DNA of 64,000 nt from Tridacna crocea (GCA_943736015.1 OX031065.1:41988427-42052426); one strand, 5' to 3'; counted from the first letter of the stretch, positions 31,531 through 42,995 are shown. A program made the numbers and translations. The notes: a model not told the origin generated them from the sequence alone.

Positions 31531-32177
31531 ACAGAATCATTATAAATTCAAGGACCATGTGACCATGGGATTGAAACCCTCATGACTGTACTGCACCTAT
31601 TTTGTCTTTAACGGAATAAAATTCTCAATTTTGTTAAATACACCCTTCTATATTTTCATTATTATAAAAAATGAAAAAAAGTTTATTTAATAGGAGAAAA
31701 GAAGTAAGGCAAAAGTTTAAACTTTCCTGAGGCACGTAGAAGGGCTGTTTGTACTTTGTAGCCCCTAACCTTGAAATGAAAGGAGTTAAAAATCAAACCT
31801 CATTCTAATCTTACTGAGCAACAGATAATTAGAAGTTCAAGCTCTCTGAAGAGTGTAATTCTATAAATTTGTAAAACTGTTGTTTTGAACATTAATAGAC
31901 ATGATTTCTGTGGCATAACTTCTGAAGGATACCTACAACACAGGTTTTTAATGAGATATAGTTGTTTATCAATTGGATTACTCAAAATTTATCTAGAGCA
32001 ATTTTTGTTGCCTACAGATTTGCGACTAGACTTTAGCACACTCATAACAGTGTGATCTTCCTTTTTGCCCTTTGGGCTACTCATGTTCGCTGTCTTATGG
32101 TGTATTGTGATGTGTGAACTATAATGTGAAAAAAGGAATAACAGCAGTTTATGTTACAGGACAGATTCATAAAACCT
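31531..32177. other. No gene or clear repeat seen
   Basis: AT-rich non-coding DNA. Confidence 0.45.
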
Positions 32178-32388
32178 TTAACCCATTTCCACGCAATCCC
32201 TACTTTTGACGACCCTGAGAAAAAAACGCTTAGTAAACGTTGTATTGCTGGTAACCAGCATTTTCTCCTTTTCCCAAGATGTATTCTACCCTTCACAAAA
32301 CAAATTTCAAACTTTCAATAACTTTTGTCATCTGCAAATGCTTTCGATTTGGACAAACCTGAAATTTTGTCGTTTGGTAATGAATTAA
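32178..32388 (+). mobile_element. HP MITE, S-H-L, left stem shortened
   Basis: TTAA at 32178-32181 and 32385-32388. About 17 bp of the left stem is missing (ACGTTGTATTGCTGGTAACC), so the hairpin cannot fully pair. Confidence 0.88.
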
Positions 32389-32915
32389 GTTTAGATATAC
32401 TTAAAAGTCACAGTTAAGTCCAAATGAATAAAAAAAAAAACCCTTTTAGTACAATAAAAGTATATTTCATTAAAGATTTTTTTTTAAAATGAGTAGAACA
32501 GAAAATAAAAAACCTCAAGTATATTAGAAAAAGAAACAGTTAACTGCATTAGAAAGCTGAGTTTGTGCTAAATTAAGTACTATTTAATTTGTTCGCCAAG
32601 AATAGCAAATAAATTCAAAATTGGATAAAATTAAAACTTCCTTTAGGTCCTATGACATCAGCAGTAGAAGGTTCTAGTACTTTATTTTGTGACAGTAAAC
32701 ATACAATAATTAATAAAATCTTTAATCTTTATTTATGATTAAAACATCAACCATTTTTCTTTCCAGGCACAGTATCTGCAACAGTCCCTAGGAATTATAT
32801 TATAATTATTATCGTCAGAATTAATGATGAAATAAGGTTAAAAATATATTGTAAAAAATGTCAAGGTCTATGTATATCACAGTATATAACTGGATAATCT
32901 ATAATCCTTCCCCAT
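32389..32915. other. No gene or clear repeat seen
   Basis: Very AT-rich. Confidence 0.45.
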
Positions 32916-33144
32916 TTAACACTTTACCAAATGACAACATTTTAGACTGGTTCAAAATGAAAGCATTTGCAGACGACAATATAAAGGTGACTGAAAAATT
33001 GAAATTGGTTCTGGGAAGGGTAGAAAACACTGTGGGAAAAGGAGAAAATGCTGGTTACCAGCATTTTCTCCTTTTCCTACAGTGTTTTCAAAAGGCTTCT
33101 TTCTCAGGGGCGTCAAAAGTAGGGATTGTGTGGTAATGGGTTAA
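32916..33144 (-). mobile_element. HP MITE, L-H-S, intact
   Basis: TTAA at 32916-32919 and 33141-33144. GGTTACC centre. Confidence 0.92.
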
Positions 33145-33199
33145 TGTCTAGATCATATACTCACTGGTTATATATAACTTTTTGAATAAAGTTTAGGTC

Positions 33200-33260
33200 A
33201 AAGGACAGACTGCACAGACTGTGCAGCCTGATCTTTTACCTACACTGCCTGCTGGCTTTA
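33200..33260. repeat. Short dispersed repeat fragment
   Basis: ACAGACTGCACAGACTGTGC and CACTGCCTGCTGGC resemble fragments at about 47490-47560 and 49355-49395 ('gatcaagatcagactgcac' type). A relic of a dispersed family. Confidence 0.4.
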
Positions 33261-33334
33261 ACAACCTGGAAATTACAATTTTCCAGACGTTGTATTGCTG
33301 TTCCTTACATACAGTCCCCTTATTCCTTATCCTG

Positions 33335-33571
33335 CTATCCCTTTACCAAACAGTCCCTGGTTTTTATGACTGAGATAGAAGTGTTGAAGTCTTTCAAAAA
33401 CATTTTGGGAAAAGGAGAAAATGCTGGTAACCAGCAATTTCTACTTTTCCCACAATGTTTTCTACCCTGCTGGAAACATATTTCAATTTTTGAGTTAGGT
33501 TTTACTTTTGTCGTTTGCAAGTGCTTTCAATTGGGGCCAGTTAAAAATTTTGTCGTTAGGTAAAGGCCCAG
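33335..33571 (+). mobile_element. HP MITE, S-H-L, ends decayed
   Basis: CCCTTTACCAAACAGTCCC start without TTAA; good hairpin (GGTAACC), long arm intact to GTCGTTAGGTAAAGG. Confidence 0.82.
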
Positions 33572-33735
33572 TATAAATTAGATGAAACATTTATAATGAT
33601 GACTTCTGTCTTTGAAAACATGTTGGGAAAAAAGAGATTTCATTGTTGCTTTCCAGCATTGTGTTTTCTCTTCACATGGCATAGATAAGCCCTGGTTTTT
33701 AGGGTTGTTAAATCCTGGTGGTAAAGGGTAAAGAA
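33572..33735. mobile_element. HP MITE, very degenerate
   Basis: Remnant hairpin (ACATGTTGGGAAAAAAGAG) and short-arm remnant ending GGTGGTAAAGGGTAA. Confidence 0.45.
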
Positions 33736-34027
33736 TAGGCTTACTTCAATACAATGAAAATATTTCAGCCCCAAAAAAGGTATTGCTTATTATAAAATGA
33801 TAATCTGTCATATGGTTGTAAAAGGGCAGGATTATTTGGAAAGAAGTTAATCTGGATTAAAACAAACATATATCCACTATTTTAGGTTGAATTAAATAAG
33901 GACCTCCAAAGTACTTTATTCTCATTAAGTATTTGTATGTGCTATTATTTGTTTTAGACCTGACATTTGATACATATCATAGAGTGTGCAATATAATGAT
34001 CTTTTAATGGATTTGACTGTGAACTCT

Positions 34028-34251
34028 ACATTAGACCACAAATTCTTAGACCTGTTCAAATTGAAAGCAGAAACTGTTTCAGACAACAAAATTAATGTGA
34101 CTAATATTTTGGGATGTGTTTTTGACAGGGTTGAAAAAATGCTGAGAAAAGGAAAATGCTGGCTACCAGCATTTTCTCCTTCTCCAATGATGTTTTCAAA
34201 GGTCTCTTACTCATGGCCCTAAAAACTCAGGATTGTTTGGTAATGGGTCAA
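34028..34251 (-). mobile_element. HP MITE, L-H-S, diverged
   Basis: Long arm (CTGTTCAAATTGAAAGC), hairpin with part of the left stem lost (GGCTACC centre), short arm ending GGTAATGGGTCAA. Confidence 0.75.
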
Positions 34252-34269
34252 TATCATTTACTCATTTAT

Positions 34270-34490
34270 ATTCAAACTATTTCTAGACTTGGTTGTGAAT
34301 TTGTGCAAGTGCAACATGGGAGAAGCACTTGAATTAAAGCAAAAATTTCGTTTTTGAAAGACATAACAAATGATATTGTGGGAAAAGCAGCAACTGCTTG
34401 CTAAAAAGTATTTTTCCTTTGCACACAGTATTTTCATAGATTGGTTGATGGCATGCAATGTCACGTTTTTGCATTAATTGGTAAATAGAC
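34270..34490. mobile_element. HP MITE, very degenerate
   Basis: ATATTGTGGGAAAAGCAGCA and a facing CCTTTGCACACAGTATTTTC mark an eroded hairpin at about 34370-34440. Confidence 0.45.
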
Positions 34491-34767
34491 AAGTCAATGG
34501 TTTTGTTTTGAAGAAAAAGCTAATTAAAAAACTGTTAGGGTTGAAAATGGTTTTGTATATTATTAACTTGAATCATTATTCTTGATTCAAGGAGTCTATA
34601 TTCATAAAAGAGAGGTTTAAAATTCAGGGACAATGTCTGGGACATAGAATAACACTTCAAGAAAAACAACTGGCCTACAAAATGGCTCAGTAATTTACTT
34701 TCAAATTTAAACTTTATCACAGCCACTCCATTTATTCAGTGTGGGAATTAATTAGTGAAAAGTGAAA

Positions 34768-34908
34768 ATGTCAGCTAAATGGAAAAATATTGCAAGAAAG
34801 GCATCCGCAACAGGAGACAGAAAGGGCAGTGAAGATGGCAAAGGCTGGCCTCTAAACAAAAGAAATGCTCTTAGAACCACAACTCTTGCAACTGTTGAAG
34901 GGATGCAG
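34768..34908 (+). CDS. Candidate first coding exon (47 codons), basic N-terminus
   Basis: ATG at 34768, with in-frame TAG TGA four and five codons upstream, opens 47 codons ending GGG ATG CAG|gtaata, a donor in phase 0. The product is basic and hydrophilic (MSAKWKNIARKASATGDRKG, then LNKRNALRTTTLATVEGMQ) with no membrane segment or domain. The shared design with the exon at 7196 (short charged N-terminus starting Met-Ser, phase-0 donor) suggests alternative first exons of one gene. HP copies come up to about 34490, but none interrupts it. Confidence 0.5.
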
Positions 34909-35192
34909 GTAATAAAGAGTTTCCATTAATTTTATAATTCCTTCTCCAAGGGCCTTGCAAAAAATATCTGTGTTTAGGGTTTCGGTCCAAAATCCTTTGG
35001 GTAAGTTAGGAAGTGATTTTTTTTTCCATTAACTTTTTACAAGAACCATGAACTGAAATCACACCAAACAGATTTTTTTTTTTTTCATTTATAGTAAATG
35101 TAAAAAATCTAGGGTCGCGAATTACTTGTAGGTGGGGTTGGGAAGCCCTTACCTTCAGTCTGAAGGTCTGCTCCGATGTTATTTTTGTTTCT

Positions 35193-35650
35193 GGTCTTTG
35201 CGAGTCCTGCAGAACTTGTGACTGTGATAGGCCTAACATGTTTTTGATAGGCCTAACATGATGTTCCTAATAAAGCCTTTGTCCTACAGAGCTTGTGACT
35301 GTGATATGTTTTTGATAGGCCTAACATGATGTTCCTAATTTAAGCCTTTGTCTTACAGAGCTTGTGACTGTGATATGTTTTTGATAGGCCTAACATGATG
35401 TTCCTAATAAAGCCTTTGTCCTGCAGAGCTTGTAACTGTGATATGTTTTTGATAGGCCTAACATGATGTTCCTAATAAAGCCTTTGTCCTGCAGAGCTTG
35501 TAACTGTGATATGTTTTTGATAGGCCCAACATGATGTTCCTAATAAAGCCTTTGTCCTACAGAGCTTGTAACTGTGATATGTTTTTGATAGGCCTAACAT
35601 GATGTTCCTAATAAAGCCTTTGTCCTGCAGAGCTTGTGACTTTGATATGA
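35193..35650 (+). repeat. Minisatellite, 68-bp unit, about 6 copies
   Basis: ATGTTCCTAATAAAGCC recurs at 68-69-bp spacing (35261, 35329, 35398, 35466, 35534, 35602) with very few differences, so it is recent. Each unit contains TTTGTCCTRCAGAGCTTG, which resembles a splice acceptor, and AATAAAG. Lies in the putative intron after the 34768 exon. Confidence 0.93.
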
Positions 35651-36231
35651 CCCCATTGCAAATGATTTCATTTTGGATTGACTCTTGTCCTCTTTTACTT
35701 TTACATTTAGTTTAACATTTATGAAATGAGGCCAAGAGGTGAAGACAGCTTTCAGTTGTACTTGTCACAGCAAACTTTCAGAGATTTATTGGTTCACACT
35801 TAAACCTACCCGATATTATAACCTCTTAGCAACTTGTCTCTGACTGGTTGCTGATCCGTCATCTTCTCATCTTTGAACTGAACAATCATTAAGCAATTTC
35901 CAAACAGTTGCTGATCAAGTGTCATACATTCACTGTCTGATTGCCAATACATTGCTTCAAATTTGCCAGGTATCACAGTCTAATATTGATGAATTTGATC
36001 GGCAACCTGTTTTTGCCAGATCAGGGATTGTTTGGTGATTGGTGGGCCACTTTTAGAAAACCATTGTAACCTTCCTAAGATCAGAATTGTACTTGTGGCT
36101 ATTTATGCATGCTCACAACACCACTGCGACTAAATTCTTTTGGTGCACTCCCAGCAACCTCACTGCAACCATTACTTTTAGGCCTCAATGTGTCTTCTGC
36201 AACTTCTCTGCAACCATCTTATCAGTTATTC
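35651..36231. other. No gene or clear repeat seen
   Basis: Near-average composition; no supported ORF or repeat. Confidence 0.45.
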
Positions 36232-36927
36232 TTAAGGGGCTGTCACACTCTAGCGTATAGAGCCAGCGTCTGAGGACCGTATCAAATATTTCGAAAAATT
36301 GTTTATACGCGCAACTTTTCAGGGTATGAGGTCAACTGCCAACTGTAACAAATCTTGGTGATGTTGCAGCACGGCAACCCCCATCTCTGAACTGCTGGTA
36401 CAGACTGATACAGATTTGGAAATGTGAGACTTTATGTACCCCCCCCCCCATACGCTGGAAATACGCATGTAATACGCATGGGATAAGTTTGCTGTATGCT
36501 CAGAACACGTTAGGCATAACATGAGTACGTTAGACTGTCGTTAAAACCACCATTATTACGTTAGCCATTCGTTAGACACACGACAGACACACGTTCATTA
36601 TACGCTCCTCTAACGCTAAGTTTCCTGACCCATTCAATTTGAACGTATGAGAAACGTACTCAGCTTAGGAGTAACATACCTTCAGCGTACCTCTAGCGTG
36701 TTCAGCGTATGAGGAACGTATGATGAGCGTAAAATTCATACGTCGGCATACGCTGAACATTTTTGTGCATGTTCAAAAAATTTTTTGGCCGTCAACGTAC
36801 ATCGGCGTACACTGTAACGTATTCAAGCGTACCCATAGCGTGTTTCAGCGTATGTCAGCGTATGCTCAAAAAGTCCATACGTTCCTCATACGCTGGCTCT
36901 TTACGCTAGAGTGTGACAGCGCCTTTA
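36232..36927. mobile_element. Nonautonomous element rich in CGTA words
   Basis: Ends GGGCTGTCACACTCTAGCG and its inverse CGCTAGAGTGTGACAGCGCC, with the inverted match continuing through AGAGCCAGCG. TTAA stands at 36232-36235 and CTTTAG on the right. The interior is packed with ACGTA, GCGTA, TACGC and ACGTTAG words, strikingly CpG-rich for this DNA, and also holds a run of about 10 C at 36439. The 141-aa ORF overlapping its right end is not a gene. Confidence 0.82.
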
Positions 36928-36984
36928 GAAAGGTTGCACTCCAATCGCAAGTTCTCTGGAATTTGGACTTGGTTGTTGACGCTC

Positions 36985-37212
36985 CACCAAACAACCTAGT
37001 GTTTTCTCAGCAGTTACAGGATACAAGGCTTTTGGAAAAAATGTGGGAAAATGAAGAAATGCTGGTAACCAGAATTTTCTTTTTATTTCAGATAATGTTT
37101 TTAGACTTTTTTTCTTGGCAAACACCATCTTGTAAGCCACATTGAAATTGGTATCTGTAAAGGCTTTCATTGTGGACCAGTCCAAATTTTTGTTGTCTGG
37201 TAAAGTGGTAAT
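36985..37212 (+). mobile_element. HP MITE, S-H-L, degenerate
   Basis: CACCAAACAACCTAG, hairpin (GAAATGCTGGTAACCAG) and long arm to TTGTCTGGTAAAGTGG. TTAA lost. Confidence 0.72.
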
Positions 37213-38437
37213 TCCCTTTTTTTTTTCCTTCAACTAGGGTTTTTCAAACTCAGGACTGCTTCAGCCCTCTGTTCAAACTTTTTAGGAAAAGGAGCTTTTT
37301 CTGGTGAGGGCACTAATGGCCTTTTTTATTGCCACAAGTTCTTCCATAATTGTTTTGAAGATATTTTTCAGTTCTTTACATATTCATTCTCCATAACACT
37401 GGTACCAGCTAATGGTAAATTGGAAAAAGTAACTTGTGTATTAATGGTTTAATTGGCTTGCAGGAAAACTGTTCAATAAAATATATCAATTTACAAGCAA
37501 ATACCCTTTCCTTTGGCTTTATAGAATGAGGGAAATCTGATGGCAACTTCCATGCTGAAAGAAATAAAGCATATCAATGGTTTACTTCGAAAACGTCGTA
37601 ATTACAGCTTGTAACAAGCTGTAGTAACAAGCTGTAGTTACGAGGGTTTTGAAATAAACCGACAATATGTTCATATTAATTTTTTGGAAGTTGCTATTAT
37701 GTGTTCGGTGATTTTGCCATTATTCAAGAGGCACAATCTTTATCCACAGAGAGAAGATTAGTGGAAAGGACTGCTTCAGCAGATAGAAATCACAAAATGG
37801 TTGTTGTCAATTATTGGCTGTTTTTGTCAGGGTATCTCAAAACTTTTAGCCAATGAAGGTCCTAGACCAGACTAAATATTCTGTGCAATCTAATCGTGAT
37901 CTACTTAGTTTGCCACAGGAACAAGCCGTATTTGTGATTTGCATCTATTTCTTCCAAACCTTGGCAGCTTAACAATATTCTTATCAAGAAAGTACAGTGT
38001 CAATGTATAACATTTTTTCTGAGGGCAAGTTTTGGTCTGCAACAGACAGCTTTTGAAAGCACTGAGTAAAGAAGAAATTGCTCAGAAAAAGCAGTTTCCC
38101 CTTTTCTTACAAAGTTCTATCATTTACATTTAAGTTTAAAAAAGTTTTCTTTCAACGTTGCCACTATACATGGTTGTTTATTGGTCACCGGCTGAAAATT
38201 TGCTTGAGCAGGGAAATAAGGTTGCTGGGACAAAAAAAAAGGAAATGAACAGAAGCCATTGCTTTGTTGTCCAATATAATAGGCTGTCACTGCTATTTGA
38301 CTTTTTTCCAAAGTGATACATACTTTTTTCAAAACTCATTATCATTTTCATTATAGTTATGTCAATTATATGGAGAGAACTATTATATCATGAGAAGAGT
38401 CAGAGCTTACATGGAAATTAATGACAAGGATCTTTTT
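37213..38437. other. No gene established
   Basis: AT-rich. Possible HP remnant at about 37225-37350 (TTAGGAAAAGGAGC) and about 38040-38110 (GAAATTGCTCAGAAAAAGC). AACAAGCTGTAGTAACAAGC at about 37613 is a small direct repeat. Confidence 0.4.
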
Positions 38438-38669
38438 TACCTTTTACTAAACAGTTGTGTGTCTTGATGACCCCAGGTGAAAAGAGGGCAATCTGAAACA
38501 TTGTGAGAAAAGGAGAAAATGCTGGTAACCAGCATTTTCTCCTTTTCCCACAATGTTTTCTACTGCACTTTGATAGACAAAATTCCTCATTTTTAGCTGT
38601 CTTTTTATTGTGCTCTGCAAATGCTTTTGATAAAATTAAGTCTAGAATTTTGTTCACTAGGAAGGAGTT
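38438..38669 (+). mobile_element. HP MITE, S-H-L, ends decayed
   Basis: CCTTTTACTAAACAGTTG start, near-perfect hairpin (GGTAACC), diverged long arm to TTGTTCACTAGGAAGGAGTTA. Confidence 0.8.
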
Positions 38670-38702
38670 ACCTCTTTATATGATGATATAGATACAGGCT
38701 TA

Positions 38703-38901
38703 TCAAAAGGTAAAAGCTTTGTATACTAAAAAATAAGATGTAGCTCAAGCAAAAACATCTGTCTTTGAAAAGGTAGAAGTTATTGTGGGAAAAGGAGATC
38801 TACTACTTCTGGGCATTTTCTTGTTTTTTTTATGAAATTTCTAAAAGTCCCCCAATCTGCAAAGGGTCAGAAAAGCATGGGATGGTTTGGTAAATGGTTA
38901 A
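38703..38901 (-). mobile_element. HP MITE, degenerate
   Basis: Left stem ATTGTGGGAAAAGGAG at about 38780, right parts eroded, ends TTTGGTAAATGG at TTAA 38898-38901. Confidence 0.6.
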
Positions 38902-39120
38902 CCCTTTCAGTTATATTAAGCATGAAGTATAAAAACTTTAGAAAACATTGTGGACAAAGGAGAAAGTACTGGTCACCGACACTTTCGCCTTTTTGCATGA
39001 TATTTTCTGTTCTTTCAGACACCTATTCCATCATAAAGTGAGCCACATTTAATCTGCCATATCTGTAAAATGCTTTCTATCTCATCTGTCTATAAGGTTA
39101 TGTCAGTTGTTAAAGAGTGA
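38898..39120 (+). mobile_element. HP MITE, S-H-L, diverged
   Basis: Shares TTAA 38898-38901. Hairpin GTACTGGTCACCGAC is old; long arm recognisable (ATATCTGTAAAATGCTTTC). Confidence 0.7.
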
Positions 39121-39471
39121 AAAGAAAAGATATAGGAAAATTACCTGCAGACACAGAGGAGAATTATGTCATTAATCAACTGGTAACAAGAAAAAACTGA
39201 AATAAGTGCTGAAAATTGAGGAAAACTTAATTTGGTCACCTTTGAAGATCAGTTTGTTTGGATTTATCCTATAAGGAAAACAATTGCGGAATATTTGTAC
39301 TTGTCTGTTTTAGTTCTTTTTTCATATTTTGACAGTGACAAATGATAAGGTGTGTGTAAAATGGAATTACATTATTGAGTGCTGTTCTCTGAAATTGGAT
39401 GCTTGACTTTTTTTAATCAGTATCAGGTGCCATCATGCAACATTCAACCCTTTACTATACAGGTGTGTGTT

Positions 39472-39699
39472 TTAACCCATTACCACACAATCCTTACTTT
39501 AACGACCGTGGGAAAGAAGCTTTTAGAAAACATAATAGGAAAAGGAGAAGATGCTGGTAACCAGCATTTTCTCCTTTTCCCACAATGTTTTCTACCATTC
39601 ACAAAACACATTTGAAATTTTCCGTCACTTTTATTTTGTCATCTGCAATTGCTATAGATTTGGACAAACCTAAAATTTTGCCATTTGGTAATGAGTTAA
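39472..39699 (+). mobile_element. HP MITE, S-H-L, intact
   Basis: TTAA at 39472-39475 and 39696-39699. GGTAACC centre. A short terminal fragment (CAACCCTTTACTATACAG) precedes it at 39445. Confidence 0.92.
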
Positions 39700-39880
39700 T
39701 GATCTTGAGCAAAAACATTCCATGTAAAAACATTGTGGTAGAAAAGGAAAAAAAATCTGGAACTATCCAGATCCGGAACTAGCATTTTCTCCATTTCTAC
39801 CAATGTTTTTTACCCTTTCAAAAGCAAACCTCAGGGCCATAAAGCCCTGGGAGGATTTGATTAAAGAGTGCATGGATGGT
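39700..39880. mobile_element. HP MITE, degenerate, altered hairpin
   Basis: ACATTGTGGTAGAAAAGG and facing CATTTCTACCAATG; the centre is replaced by CTGGAACTATCCAGATCCGG. Confidence 0.6.
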
Positions 39881-40079
39881 TAAGTTAAAATATGGCTTGT
39901 ACTAAGATTAAAATAATAGTGAATTAATCTTTTTAAACAACACATTTTGGTGCTTGCCTGTCTAGAAATTTAGCTCTGTGACCTTCTTAGCAGCATTGTT
40001 ACAATAGGTTGCAGGAAGGCTGATGACAGCTGTACCTGCTGGAGATGCACAAAAGTGACTTGTTATAGTTTCCAAATTT

Positions 40080-40560
40080 AATTATGTATCCCTCTGTCTG
40101 GGCACTGGAGACATATTGTTTTTTTCCAGTGAATCAGTCTGTCCCTCTCTCCATCTGTAATTCTGTCTGTCTGTCACAAATGGTGTCAGCTCTGCACTAG
40201 AACCATAACTCTAGCTTGCATATTTTTAAGTTATTTCCCATTGAATATTTTGTTACAAATTGTGTCCTGACACTACGACTTGAAAACCTTTTAAATTTTT
40301 TGACAAAACTTCACACACTTATAAAGAGACAAAATATTATGCATGAGAACCATAACTCTGGATTGTATTTTCTTGAGTTATTTCCCTTTGAGCATTTTCT
40401 GACACAAATCTAGTTCACTGTATAACTTGAAAACCTTTTCATATTTTTTTTTATAAAACTTCAATCATTTGTAAAGTACTATGAGGGAAAGTGTCATGCA
40501 TGATAACCATAACTCTGGCTTGCATATTTTTCAAGTCATTTCCCTTTGTATATTTTCCTT
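40080..40560 (+). repeat. Tandem array, about 152-bp monomer, 3 units
   Basis: AACCATAACTCTGGCTTGCA recurs at about 40201, 40350 and 40506 with TTCAAGTTATTTCCCTTTG. Preceded by GGAGACATATTGTTTTTTTC, which recurs at 40909 (GGGGGAGACATATG), an end motif of the same family. Confidence 0.75.
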
Positions 40561-40589
40561 ACTCATTTTACATACAATTTTGTGTCTGC

Positions 40590-40816
40590 TTAACTCATTA
40601 CCAAACGACAAAATTTTAGGCTTATCCAAATCGAAAGCATTTGCAGACGACAAAATAAAAGTGACTGAAGATTTGAAATTAGTTTTGTGAAGGGTAGAAA
40701 CATTGTGGGAAAAGGAGAAAATGCTGGTTACCAGCATTTTCTCCTTTTCTCACAGTGTTTTCTAAAGGCTTCTTTCTCAGGGGTGTCAAAAGTAGGGATT
40801 GTGTGGTAATGGGTTA
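40590..40816 (-). mobile_element. HP MITE, L-H-S, intact
   Basis: TTAA at 40590-40593 and 40813-40816. GGTTACC centre. Confidence 0.92.
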
Positions 40817-40984
40817 ATAATTTGAAAAATGTAAGAGAAAAATGACCATTATTTCAGTTAGAAATTTCCTTGGTCACATATCAATCCTTCTGACACCAAA
40901 AAGGGGGGAGACATATGTTTTTTGTAGTAAAAAGTTCTGGTTCAGTTTGAAGTAGTTCTCTATAAAGAGACGGGAAAAGTAGTG

Positions 40985-41115
40985 TTACAGAAAGGTAACA
41001 CTATAGGTGACATTTACACATTGTTGGAGAAGGAGAAAACTTAATGGTCGTCCAGCATTTTCTCTCCATCCCGCGGTGTTTTCAAAGGCTTGGGATTGTT
41101 TTGGTGAAGGTTTAA
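40985..41115 (-). mobile_element. HP MITE, degenerate right part
   Basis: Eroded hairpin (GTCGTCCAGCATTTTCTC) and short-arm remnant to TTAA 41112-41115 (shared). Confidence 0.6.
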
Positions 41116-41320
41116 CTGTTTTCCACACGATCCCGACTTTTAATGACCTTAAGAAAGAAGCCTGTAGAAAACATGGCAGGAAAAGGAGAAGATGCTGGTA
41201 ACCACAATGTTTTCTACCTGTCACAAAACAAGTTTCATATTTTCTGTCACTTCTTTTTGTCATCTGTAACTGCTTTCAATTTGGGCAAGCCTAAAATACT
41301 GTCATTTGTTAAAGAGTTAA
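41112..41320 (+). mobile_element. HP MITE, S-H-L, right stem lost
   Basis: TTAA at 41112-41115 and 41317-41320. The sequence jumps from GGTAACC to ACAATGTTTTC, deleting about 17 bp of the right stem. Confidence 0.88.
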
Positions 41321-41739
41321 AGGGTAATGAATGCATCGGATCATTTGGCACACAAAGTGTAAATAGTGATTGGAAATATGACAATGTGTTTAATGTAGCA
41401 GAAAGCCTGATATGAAAGCTTATCTGTCAAAGATAATGATGTTGGGCGATCAATAAATGGCATCCTCTTCATTGCCTACCCTTAAAGGGCAGTGACAGAT
41501 TTAAGTTGCTCGTGTTGGCAGGGTAGATCAAGATTAGATTGAACAGAACAACCTGTTTATTTGTTACATTACTGTGGTAGAGACAAGCATGAATTTTAAC
41601 TTGTTAAGCCTGTTTTTTTTTTAAACCTGGCCCACTTCATGATTCAGTGCATTGACTCTACATAAACCGCATGTCAAAGTTTTAAATCTGTTAATTTTGA
41701 AAATATTTAAACACATCAAATAAAGTATAGTTTAAATGA
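41321..41739. other. No gene; short dispersed fragment
   Basis: About 41485-41555 (GTGACAGATTTAAG, TAGATCAAGATTAGATTG) matches the 'gatcaagatcagactgcac' fragment family. Confidence 0.4.
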
Positions 41740-41882
41740 TGTTGGTTGGCTTTTCAAAGTAGAAAACTGTCTAGAAAAGGCAGAAAATGCTGGTTACTAG
41801 CATTTTCTTCTTTTCCTACAAAGTTTTTGAAGGTCTCTTTCATCAGAGTTTTTGAAACCTGGGATTGTTTGTTAAAGGGTTG
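41740..41882 (-). mobile_element. HP MITE, left arm missing
   Basis: Hairpin (AAAATGCTGGTTACTAGC) and short arm to TTTGTTAAAGGGTT. Confidence 0.75.
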
Positions 41883-41884
41883 TT

Positions 41885-42010
41885 GACATGCTAATTCTTG
41901 CAGACGACTCTTTCTGTCCTGCCATGGACAAATTTTTAAAACATTGTGGCCAAAGGAGAAACTGCTTATGTGGAGCAAATGCTCCTTTTGCCACAATAGT
42001 TTTATTTGTA
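41885..42010. mobile_element. HP subfamily B-like hairpin
   Basis: AACATTGTGGCCAAAGGAG and facing CTCCTTTTGCCACAATAG, centre GAAACTGCTTATGTGGAGC. Arms not recognisable. Confidence 0.6.
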
Positions 42011-42026
42011 ATTATATTATCTAACT

Positions 42027-42252
42027 TGCTTTACCAAATTCAAAAGTTTTATTCTTGTCAAAAACCAAAGTATTTGCAGTTGACAAACTACAATGTAGGT
42101 ATGCCCTGAATGGTGGTATTTGTATATGAAAGAGTAGGAAACAACTATGGAAAAGGAGAGATTATGCTGGTTCCAGCATTTTCTCCTTTCCCAAAATGGT
42201 TTTTAAAAGCCTTCTCTCTCAGGGTCATTGGGATTTTGTGGTAAAGGATAAA
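42027..42252 (-). mobile_element. HP MITE, L-H-S, ends decayed
   Basis: Long arm (CCAAAGTATTTGCAGTTGAC), hairpin with centre GGTTCC, short arm to GGTAAAGGATAA. Confidence 0.78.
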
Positions 42253-42268
42253 TCATGCTGATTTTTCA

Positions 42269-42481
42269 TTAACCCTTTACCACACGAGAAAATTGAAAGC
42301 AATTGCAGATGACAAAATAAATGTGACTGAAAAATAGAAATTTGTTCTGGGAAGGATAGAAAACACTATGGGAAAAGGAGAAAATGCTGGTTACCAGCAC
42401 TTTCTCCTTTTCCCATTAGTGTTTTCAAAAGGCTTCTTTCTCAGGGGCGTCAAAAGTAGGGATTGTGTGGTAATGGGTTAA
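42269..42481 (-). mobile_element. HP MITE, L-H-S, long arm shortened
   Basis: TTAA at 42269-42272 and 42478-42481. About 17 bp missing between CACGAGAAAATT and GAAAGC. GGTTACC centre. Confidence 0.9.
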
Positions 42482-42537
42482 GCTTCCCAGTAATATTTTT
42501 AATGTTTTCTGCTGCAAATTTATTACAGAAGGTAAAG

Positions 42538-42640
42538 AGTTAACCCATCTCTTCATATGCAGTTATTGAATAATAGAAAAAATAATGTGATGGGCAATTT
42601 CTCCTTTTGCCACAATATTTTCAAAAGCTATCAAGTATAA
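42538..42640. mobile_element. HP MITE, degenerate fragment
   Basis: TTAACCCATCTCTTCATATG and a half hairpin GGGCAATTTCTCCTTTTGCC, nearer to subfamily B. Confidence 0.5.
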
Positions 42641-42995
42641 ACAGTGACTTTTTTTATATGGAAAAACATGGGCATGTTTCTTCTAAACAGAGCAAGTGAG
42701 AGACTTTGATAAGTAATAGTTTTCTGATCTTAGGCCATGAAAAAGAAACATTTGCAAGCACTGGGAATTGTGACTGTTTTTGTTTCGTTCTGGTTTGTGT
42801 TAATAACAACATTATAACATTTTTAAAAAAAAAGATAAGTTTTGTTGGAATGTCAATTGGGTGAAAAATGACTGCATTACCAGAATCTTTTTAAACAAAC
42901 ATTGAATTTAATGGTAGTCAGAGGACAGGAACAGTGATATCATTAATTAAAAAATCTTTGACAGAGATCGAAGACTGATATTTCTGCATATTAAA

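Noticed and set aside
35193..35650. CRISPR array
   Set aside because: Direct 68-bp units are contiguous with no unique spacers, and the genome is eukaryotic.
36720..37145. 141-codon plus-strand ORF
   Set aside because: Spans the inner part of the CGTA-rich element and an HP copy; no domain, and the composition reflects the repeats.
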